Assembly: GCA_045863555.1 (NCBI GenBank)
Contig: BTUU01000015.1
Span: 1 to 64,000 of the forward strand
DNA: 64,000 nucleotides
From: JACRLV01 sp045863555
GTDB taxonomy: Bacteria; Planctomycetota; Phycisphaerae; UBA1845; Fen-1342
Reading direction: 5' to 3'
This document shows, piece by piece, positions 58,518 through 64,000 of this stretch (position 1 is its first letter; each line of letters begins with the position of its first letter). A model generated the notes under the pieces. The model searched no databases. It saw nothing but the letters and a program-made list of their open reading frames with translations, and was not told the DNA's origin. The position numbers and the translations under genes were made by a program.

Positions 58518-59159
58518 ATGATCGAACGGCCCGGTTGGGAGACGAGAACAGTGGCCGCGGACCTGGAATCGCGACGGGAGGCCGTACGAGCCGAAATTGA
58601 GGCGGGCTTCGCGGCCACACCACCGCCGGATCCCCGGCAATTGATCGCAACATACGACGACGAGGGAATCGTCGATTATTTCGCCGGCCGCGACCGGTGG
58701 GATCACACGCCGTGGGATCTTCGGTGGCTTGAGGCGTCGTTGTCCTATTTCACACCGAGCGCATTCCGGTATTACGTTCCTGCGTACATGCTGGCGACGC
58801 TGGACGACCGAGACACGATGGACTCGGTTCCCGATCGGCTCTGGCGGACGTTTTGTGACTGGAGCGGCAGCAGCGACCTGTTTCGCATGACGCTGGCCGA
58901 ACTGTTCACGGAACCGGAACGGGCAGCCATCGCGGCGTTCATTCGTTACGAGTCCGACGTACGTGTCGAAACCGAGGTCGTTCGCCAACCTGAATCGCTC
59001 CGCTGGAGTGAGATTCTCGAGTTGGAACGCGAGACACGTGCAATTCTACGGAACCTCGGCTGCCTGCAATCCCCGGAGAACCTGCTGTGCAGCGAGATTC
59101 GGCGGGACTTGTTCGCGCGCCGCGGCGTGGAGTTCGGCGAAGAACCGCCGCTAGGGTAA
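58518..59159 (+). CDS. DUF6714-like protein, paralogue 1
   Basis: A 213-residue protein. The core (residues 20-150) has the family-type layout IEAGFAATPPPDPRQLIATYDDEGIVDYFAG, LEASLSYFTPSAFRYYVPAYMLATL, ELFTEPERAAIAAFIRYE, which I recall from DUF6714-type proteins. The C-terminus (ETRAILRNLGCLQSPENLLC) is conserved with its paralogue at 59592-60185. It has no signal peptide or membrane segment. Function unknown. The ATG at 58518 lacks a Shine-Dalgarno; a GTG at 58551 is an alternative start. Confidence 0.75.
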   Translation: MIERPGWETRTVAADLESRREAVRAEIEAGFAATPPPDPRQLIATYDDEGIVDYFAGRDRWDHTPWDLRWLEASLSYFTPSAFRYYVPAYMLATLDDRDTMDSVPDRLWRTFCDWSGSSDLFRMTLAELFTEPERAAIAAFIRYESDVRVETEVVRQPESLRWSEILELERETRAILRNLGCLQSPENLLCSEIRRDLFARRGVEFGEEPPLG

Positions 59160-59245
59160 CTCGCGCGGGGCATCAAGACGGCGCGCCAAAGCTGTATAAT
59201 CGCCTGGCTGAGTTGGCTTGCGTCCGCCAGCCTGTTGGAGACGCT

Positions 59246-59491
59246 ATGGATCCGCTTGAGCTGAAACAGTGGCTGAACCCCTCGACTTTCGAGCCCTTCG
59301 AAATTCAGCTTTCGACCGGGGAGCGATTGCCGGTTCGTCATCCGGAGCACTTGGCGGTGACGAAGCGGGCGTCGATCCTGCTCGTTTACGGCAAGCAAGA
59401 TGACCTGATTGCGAGCGACCATGTGCTGATATCAAACATGCACATCGTGAAACTGCAGCACCTGAATGGGGTAAACTCGGGAAAATCCTGA
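59246..59491 (+). CDS. Small conserved protein, same family as 2356-2607
   Basis: An 81-residue protein beginning at the ATG 59246 (TTGGAG 6 bp upstream). Layout: MDPLELKQWLNPSTFEPFEI, STGERLPVRHPEHLAVTKRAS, LLVYGKQDDLIASDHVLI, MHIVKLQHL. It shares the FEPFEIQLSTG/RPFRVNLADG core and the xRHPEHL/IRSPEF motif with the protein at 2356-2607. It lies between two DUF6714-like paralogues but on its own Shine-Dalgarno. Function unknown. Confidence 0.75.
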   Translation: MDPLELKQWLNPSTFEPFEIQLSTGERLPVRHPEHLAVTKRASILLVYGKQDDLIASDHVLISNMHIVKLQHLNGVNSGKS

Positions 59492-59591
59492 CGGTTCGGC
59501 GATTCCACCGCGCGCCATGTACGCTGGGTCCCCGCGAGAACAAAAGCCAGAAGCCATCCATTCGGTCCAGACTGGCGCGTGGGGCAGAAGC

Positions 59592-60185
59592 ATGAGCATC
59601 GAGCGCACACCGCAGTCAGTGCAACGAGCGATCGAGGAGGGGTTCGCGCTAACCCCGCCACCCGACCCGCGATATCTCACCGACACGTATGACGACGAGG
59701 GAGTCGGTGAGTACTTCGGCGGGAGGCCTTGGCGGGGCCATAATCCCTACGATCTTCGCTATCACTCGTGTGCACTGAGTTTCTTCACGGCGCCGGCTTT
59801 CCGGTATTACCTGCCGGCGTTCATGCTCGCGATGATCAACTCACGGTGCGAAGCCGACATCATTCCCGACGTTCTCTGGCGTCGATTTCTCCGGTGGAAC
59901 GGCAAGGACCACCTGTTGAAGATCACGCTCAGCGAGCTATTTCCTGAGCCCGAGCGGAAGGCGATCGCGGAGTTCTTTCGCTACGAATCGGACAGGAAGG
60001 TTCGGGATTGGGACCTGGCGGGCTTTCCTTGGGACGCGGTGATCTCAGTTGAGCGCCCGACCCGCATCATTCTGGCAAATCTCGGCTGCCTTATGAACCC
60101 AGAGACCCTCAAATGCCGCGCGATTCGGAAAGCGATGGCGGAGCGGTATCAATATCCGTTCGAAGAACGACTGCCGGCCGATTAA
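59592..60185 (+). CDS. DUF6714-like protein, paralogue 2
   Basis: A 197-residue paralogue of 58518-59159 with the same segments: RAIEEGFALTPPPDPRYLTDTYDDEGVGEYFGG, CALSFFTAPAFRYYLPAFMLAMI, ELFPEPERKAIAEFFRYE, PTRIILANLGCLMNPETLKCRAIRKAM. The two proteins are similar along their whole length, differing mostly in the N-terminal 15 residues and the central RWNGKDHLLKI region. The two copies plus the small gene between them suggest an old tandem duplication. No function is known. Confidence 0.75.
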   Translation: MSIERTPQSVQRAIEEGFALTPPPDPRYLTDTYDDEGVGEYFGGRPWRGHNPYDLRYHSCALSFFTAPAFRYYLPAFMLAMINSRCEADIIPDVLWRRFLRWNGKDHLLKITLSELFPEPERKAIAEFFRYESDRKVRDWDLAGFPWDAVISVERPTRIILANLGCLMNPETLKCRAIRKAMAERYQYPFEERLPAD

Positions 60186-60242
60186 GAGCCGGGCGCGGCT
60201 CGGAACCGTTATAATCCAGCGACATCGGCAAGGGAGAATTCG

Positions 60243-61316
60243 ATGAGCGTGAGCGCCGGCGACAATATCAAACTGGACTGGGAACTTCAGGAATCCCCCG
60301 AGAAACTCGCGGCGTTTCAGGCCCGCATCGACGCCGGCGAGCTGATCGAGGCCGACGACTGGATGCCCCAGAACTACCGCATCGGCATGCTGCGGATGGC
60401 CGAGCATCACGCCAACAGCGAGATCGTCGGCGCGCTGCCCGAGGGCGAGTGGATCACCCGCGCCCCATCGCTCAAGCGCAAGCTCTCGCTCATCGCCAAG
60501 GTCCAGGACGAGGTCGGCCACGGCCAGATGCTCTACCGCGTGTCGCAGGACCTCGGCAAGCCGCGCGACCAGATGCTGCGCGACCTGATCACCGGCAAGA
60601 CCAAGTACCACAACGTCTTCAACTACCCCGCCCCGACCTGGGCCGACGTCGCCGCGATCCAGTGGCTCGTCGACGGCGCGGCGATCATGAACCAGAAGAC
60701 GCTCGCCGACGGCAGTTACGGCCCGTACGTGCGAACGATGAAGCGGATCAACATGGAGGAAGCCTTCCACTTCAAGGTCGGCGAGGACTCCGTACTGACG
60801 CTGATGAGCGGCACGCCGCGCCAGAAGCAGATGATGCAGGAGGCGTTCGACCGCTGGTGGAACCCGTGCCTGATGTTCTTCGGCCCGCCGGACAAGGAGA
60901 GCGTCAAGACCGGGTCGTTCATGACGTGGCGGATCAAGACCGCGACGAATGACGAGCTTCGCCAGAAATTCGTCGACCGCTTCGCCCCGGCCGCCCTCGA
61001 CCTCGGCCTCGTCGTGAAGACGTACAAACGGGAATCCACGCCGAACCCCACCTGCCCGCTCGGCCTCGGAAAAGTGATCCGCAATGCCGACGGCTCGCCG
61101 ATCTGGGTAAAGGACGAAAAGCTGCGGTTCAACGAGCAGACCAAGCACTGGGATTTCAGCCAGCCCGACTGGGATGAGTTCTACGCGGTAATCCGCGGCA
61201 ACGGCCCCTGCAACAAGGAGCGCGTCGCCCTGCGGCGCATGAGCTACGAACAGGGCGAATGGGTCCGCCGGGCCGTCCTCGGCCAGCGCTGCGGCCTGCC
61301 GCCGGGGCGGAATTGA
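60243..61316 (+). CDS. PaaA-like ring-hydroxylating diiron protein
   Basis: A 357-residue protein matching the alpha subunit of 1,2-phenylacetyl-CoA epoxidase (PaaA). The diiron-binding motifs are AKVQDEVGHGQMLYR (Glu and His) and MEEAFHFKVGED, and TLADGSYGPYVRTMKRI precedes the second. It is about 45 residues longer than E. coli PaaA (309) at the C-terminus. The other subunits (PaaB, C, D, E) and the degradation enzymes are not adjacent. GGGAG lies 7 bp before the ATG. It may act alone or with partners from elsewhere; the substrate is uncertain. Confidence 0.8.
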   Translation: MSVSAGDNIKLDWELQESPEKLAAFQARIDAGELIEADDWMPQNYRIGMLRMAEHHANSEIVGALPEGEWITRAPSLKRKLSLIAKVQDEVGHGQMLYRVSQDLGKPRDQMLRDLITGKTKYHNVFNYPAPTWADVAAIQWLVDGAAIMNQKTLADGSYGPYVRTMKRINMEEAFHFKVGEDSVLTLMSGTPRQKQMMQEAFDRWWNPCLMFFGPPDKESVKTGSFMTWRIKTATNDELRQKFVDRFAPAALDLGLVVKTYKRESTPNPTCPLGLGKVIRNADGSPIWVKDEKLRFNEQTKHWDFSQPDWDEFYAVIRGNGPCNKERVALRRMSYEQGEWVRRAVLGQRCGLPPGRN

Positions 61317-61384
61317 TGGGTATGAGTCTGCGTGCATGGTGACGAGAGAGAGTCAAGAGCTCGGGGACGGGCGGCGATAGGCAG

Positions 61385-61981
61385 ATGGTCGTTCGAGACA
61401 GTCAACTCGCTTCAATACTTCCGGGATATTCCGGACTGCGCGTCACCGCGGACGAGTTTTTTGGGCTGCCGGACGACGGAAACCGATATGAACTCATCGA
61501 CGGAGTCGTCACCATGTCGCCAAGCCCGTCGGTAAGCCACCAGCGAGTCTCGGGCCTGATCTTCCGGTTGCTCAGTACCTATGTCGAAGAGCGCGGCCTC
61601 GGAGAGTGCTTCTACGAGATCGACGTGCACTTCGGGACAAGCGAAGATGGCCGCGACATTGTCTATCGGCCGGACGTCATCTGTTACATCGGCGCCGCGT
61701 CGCAGGCCGAGAATGAGCGGCTCCGGCTCGTTCCGTCCGTCGTTGTGGAGGTCGTGTCGCCTGAATCGCGCAACCGCGATTCGCATACGAAGCTCCGCGA
61801 CTATTCTCGCTTCGGCGTCGCGGAGTACTGGCTGATCGATCCGTCGGCGGACGTGGTGCGCCTCTATCGCCGAGTGGGTGACAACCTCGAAGAGCAGCCC
61901 ATTGACCGGGGTCTTGAGAGCGTGGCCGTCCCGGGCTTTTGCCTTGACCTGGCTGTCGTCCGCAAGTCATTCCGACCCTGA
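61385..61981 (+). CDS. Uma2-family endonuclease-like protein
   Basis: A 198-residue protein of the Uma2 (DUF820) PD-(D/E)XK-type family. Family motifs are RYELIDGVVTMSPSPSVSHQRVSGLIFRLLSTYV, RPDVICYI (about 98-106), SVVVEVVSPESRNRDSHTKLRDYSRFGVAEYWLIDP, and the C-terminal VPGFCLDL. Catalytic acids Asp and Glu are in RPDV and VVEV; a Lys follows in HTKLRDY. Function in cells is unknown; many copies occur in cyanobacteria and planctomycetes, often linked to mobile DNA. It follows the PaaA-like gene after 68 bp. Confidence 0.88.
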   Translation: MVVRDSQLASILPGYSGLRVTADEFFGLPDDGNRYELIDGVVTMSPSPSVSHQRVSGLIFRLLSTYVEERGLGECFYEIDVHFGTSEDGRDIVYRPDVICYIGAASQAENERLRLVPSVVVEVVSPESRNRDSHTKLRDYSRFGVAEYWLIDPSADVVRLYRRVGDNLEEQPIDRGLESVAVPGFCLDLAVVRKSFRP

Positions 61982-62049
61982 AGGCAACCAGTCGATTCGC
62001 GAGTCACGTCCAGTGACCGTATCCTAGGGTGGCTCGACGGAGCGCACCG

Positions 62050-62775
62050 ATGGACTATCGCGAAAAGTTCTGGGCTCGATATTCATCCGTTGTACAACAA
62101 CTCGGAACGCCGCTCGAACTGAATCGGACCGACCACTGGTCCCGCCCGTTCGAGTACTGGATGCGCGGCTGGATGCCGCCGGCGAAGGACGCCGCGATCG
62201 TCGATGTCGCCTGCGGCGCGGGCAACATGCTGCGATATTTCACGCGGCTCGGTTACACGAACGTCTCCGGCCTCGACATCAGCCCGCCTCAGGTGGAACT
62301 CGCGCGGGCGATCCACCCGCACGTCGAGGTCGCCGACGCGCTCGATTTCCTGCGCGATAACCCGGGGCGATTCGACCTCATCCTCGGTTTCGACGTCGTC
62401 GAGCACCTGACAAAGGATGAACTGCTCGTCTTCACGGAGCGCGCGCTCGCGGCGCTCCGGCCGCGCGGACGCATCATTCTCCAGACGCCCAACGGCGCAA
62501 GCCCAATGGTCGGCGAATACCGGTACGGCGATTTCACTCACGAACTCTGCCTGACGCCGAAGAGCCTTGGCCAGGTCCTGGCCATCGCGGGATTCGCCGA
62601 TTATGAAGCGCGCGAAGTCGCGCCCACGCCGTATCGCTTCACCTCGGCGGTGCGCATGGTCCTCTGGAAACTGATACGGTTTCGCTGGATTCTCGCCAAC
62701 AGGATCGAGGTCGGCAGTCCGGGGCCGGGGATTTTCACCAAGAACTTCATCGCTTCCGCGCGCCGGCCCGCGTGA
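62050..62775 (+). CDS. SAM-dependent methyltransferase
   Basis: A 241-residue class I methyltransferase. Motif I is VDVACGAGNMLRYFTRLG (residues about 53-70), followed by LDISPPQVELARAIHPHVEVADALDFLRD (motif II region), DLILGFDVVEHLTKDELLVF (IV) and RGRIILQTPNG (VI). The C-terminal 60 residues include a hydrophobic segment (VRMVLWKLIRFRWIL) that may attach it to the membrane. The pattern resembles methyltransferases for polysaccharides or quinones. The GTG at 62029 is an alternative start. It runs up to 7 bp from the convergent gene 62782-63630. Confidence 0.88.
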   Translation: MDYREKFWARYSSVVQQLGTPLELNRTDHWSRPFEYWMRGWMPPAKDAAIVDVACGAGNMLRYFTRLGYTNVSGLDISPPQVELARAIHPHVEVADALDFLRDNPGRFDLILGFDVVEHLTKDELLVFTERALAALRPRGRIILQTPNGASPMVGEYRYGDFTHELCLTPKSLGQVLAIAGFADYEAREVAPTPYRFTSAVRMVLWKLIRFRWILANRIEVGSPGPGIFTKNFIASARRPA

Positions 62776-62781
62776 CGCGCG

Positions 62782-63630
62782 TCAGTCGGCGACCGGGCCC
62801 CCGAGCCGTTCATGCACCGCGATCGTGTTGCGCACGACGATGTGACCGCGCCAGGGAATAATCACGCCCCGGCCGCCGTTGACCGTCCATGAATCGGGCT
62901 CGACCGTCTGCTGAATGAGCGCGACGAGTTGGCGCATCCGTTCCTCGCGCTCGCCTTCCGTTGCCCGGGCCTCGTCATCCTCGGGGTCGGTTGTCCCGTC
63001 GGTGTCCTCGCCCTCCACGATCACGCCCGAGCCGTAGTTCGTCGTCACAGGCGTAAATCCGACGGCGCCTTCCGCGACGTTGGCGTTGACGCTCGTCACG
63101 ACCTCGTGCACCCGGCCGATCGCGATCGTCGGCCGACTGATGCGGGCCATGATCAGCTCCTGCACATCGTAGAGCTTCACGATCATCTCGCTGCCGAGCG
63201 CCTGCTCGGTCGAGATGACGATCATGTCGCGGTCGGCCCGATACGCGAGCTTCACATCCGAGAGCGGCGCGTGGCTCATGATCAGCCAGAGAATCTGACT
63301 CACCTTGAGGTTTCGCACATGAAACGAGATCGGTGTGTCACGCTCGATCCCCATGTCCTTGAGTCGATCCCACTGGACCACAATGTTGGCCGAGGTGATC
63401 GATCGAAGCAGCTCAATCACTTGGTCGAGCGGCATGTCCTGGAGGCTGAGTTCCCGGACGCGCAATGCGAGGGTAGCGACGGCGGGGATCGGGTTCTTTC
63501 GGATCACCGGCTTTTCCGCGGCGGCGGCGGGAGCGGCGGTGGGCTGCTTCGGCGGCTCCTCGGGAGATTGGCTGCGCGATTCGGCGCAGATCGCCACCGT
63601 CAGGAGGAATGCGACGAAACGGATTGCCAT
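62782..63630 (-). CDS. Exported secretin-N-like protein
   Basis: A 282-residue exported protein (signal peptide residues 1-20). Residues 55-150 resemble the STN/secretin N-terminal domain: LRVRELSLQDMPLDQVIELLRSITSANIVVQWDRL, ISFHVRNLKVSQILWLIM, KLAYRADRDMIVIST. A segment at about 190-230 is Asp/Glu-rich and linker-like. The C-terminus (VEPDSWTVNGGRGVIIPWRGHIVVRNTIAVHERLGG) is a short beta domain repeated in secretins. No secretin pore region or other type II/IV pilus genes are present, so its role is open. The 5' gap (63631-63973) is 343 bp. Confidence 0.75.
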   Translation of the reverse strand: MAIRFVAFLLTVAICAESRSQSPEEPPKQPTAAPAAAAEKPVIRKNPIPAVATLALRVRELSLQDMPLDQVIELLRSITSANIVVQWDRLKDMGIERDTPISFHVRNLKVSQILWLIMSHAPLSDVKLAYRADRDMIVISTEQALGSEMIVKLYDVQELIMARISRPTIAIGRVHEVVTSVNANVAEGAVGFTPVTTNYGSGVIVEGEDTDGTTDPEDDEARATEGEREERMRQLVALIQQTVEPDSWTVNGGRGVIIPWRGHIVVRNTIAVHERLGGPVAD

Positions 63631-63973
63631 GGGTTCGCTCCGCTGCTCAGCTCACATGGAGAATTATTGCCGAGGTTGGCGGGAATGGCCACCCCGCTCG
63701 GATTTTCGGCGCCGGACCGTACGGGACGGAGTCCGGCATGGCGGTTGCCACGGGGTACGGCGTAATTGACAGCGCTGACAGGCGGGGACGTGGTCGGCGA
63801 AAAAGCGTCATCGATCTTTTTTCGGACCTAGCCGCTTGCGGCGTGGCCACTTGCGCGCCGGGTCGCGATTGTTAAGACGATTCGGTCTTGACGATTCGGA
63901 GGCGGACCGCAATTATCGCGTCCCCTTCGATTTCGGCGACAAAGACAGTTCAGCACCGCGCAGGAGACGACAC
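63631..63973. other. Gene-free interval between divergent genes
   Basis: No gene is supported. It contains the promoter-like TTGACG (63888-63893) and AATTAT (63911-63916) with 17 bp spacing, facing the next gene. A direct repeat GACGATTCGG occurs at 63876-63885 and 63890-63899, overlapping the -35 box, and may be an operator. A T-run (63808-63813) is not preceded by a stem. Confidence 0.5.
63888..63916 (+). promoter_or_regulatory. Candidate promoter of the gene starting at 63974
   Basis: TTGACG, 17 bp, AATTAT. The -35 box overlaps one of two GACGATTCGG direct repeats, whose 14 bp period is more typical of an activator site than of an operator. Confidence 0.45.
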
Positions 63974-64000
63974 ATGGCGGACATTGGCGCCTTCCGCAGC
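63974..64000 (+). CDS. Start of a gene cut by the window edge
   Basis: ATG GCG GAC ATT GGC GCC TTC CGC AGC (MADIGAFRS) begins 7 bp after AGGAG (63963-63967) and downstream of a promoter candidate. The start MADI-x-FR is reminiscent of DUF1015-type proteins, but nine codons are too few for a call. Confidence 0.5.

Noticed and set aside
57657..58988. 443-codon minus-strand frame
   Set aside because: It contains AMEVAGVEPAGARPR-type residues, which come from reading a tRNA 3' end in reverse, and overlaps the DUF6714-like gene.

Overview
The window is GC-rich DNA from a member of the Planctomycetota, most likely a Phycisphaerae-like lineage. The reasons are a family of membrane proteins carrying the Cys4 tail CxxCGYDLxGN...CPECG (five copies here), PEP-CTERM exported proteins, an lpxD gene, and short conserved hypothetical proteins and dispersed palindromes of the kind seen in planctomycete genomes. 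No phage, transposase, CRISPR array or rRNA was seen. One complete tRNA gene, tRNA-Leu(CAG), is present.

Layout. 1-2607 (minus) is a run of six small genes: zinc-ribbon membrane proteins, a FitA-like antitoxin and small hypotheticals. 2685-3746 (minus) is a deoxyhypusine-synthase-like enzyme. 4076-7215 (plus) is a TPP riboswitch, two lipoproteins and thiC; the second lipoprotein begins with a copy of the ThiC N-terminus, and thiC itself carries an in-frame palindromic repeat. 7212-12720 (plus) holds an aspartyl-protease-like protein, small Cys-rich proteins, ftsK and two more zinc-ribbon proteins. 12770-17075 (minus) holds a STAS protein, gltX and two exported proteins. 17363-22487 (plus) is a calcium-repeat lipoprotein followed by four tandem PEP-CTERM paralogues. 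22865-29851 mixes a glycosyltransferase, moaD-moaE, a HerA-type ATPase, hpt, a PH-domain membrane protein and tyrosine phenol-lyase. 29917-34715 (minus) is an HDOD-histidine kinase, an HTH-receiver protein and mnmG. 34848-40744 holds an exported repeat protein, lpxD, and an operon of two hexapeptide acyltransferases, an FkbH-like protein and an acyl carrier protein. 40786-44208 is mnmA, tRNA-Leu and a sulfatase-type hydrolase. 44354-46215 is a TetR regulator and a secreted protein that appear to share an operator. 46316-49740 holds a VWA lipoprotein, a parvulin chaperone and a PKD lipoprotein.

49762-57038 (minus) is a complete isc iron-sulfur operon read as iscR-iscS-[HEPN-like gene + small partner]-iscU-iscA-hscB-hscA-fdx-rluA type. 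It has a strong promoter, an inverted repeat inside that promoter and a nearly leaderless start. The two-gene HEPN-like cassette is translationally coupled to iscS and is the least explained part of the window. 57075-58517 is a repeat-filled gene desert containing an orphan tRNA 3' end. 58518-64000 holds two DUF6714-like paralogues around a small conserved protein, a solo PaaA-like oxygenase, a Uma2-type nuclease, a methyltransferase, a secretin-N-like exported protein and the first codons of one more gene.

All calls come from reading the sequence and remembered family motifs. No database search was possible, so family names, particularly DUF numbers, should be treated as recognitions and not as search results.
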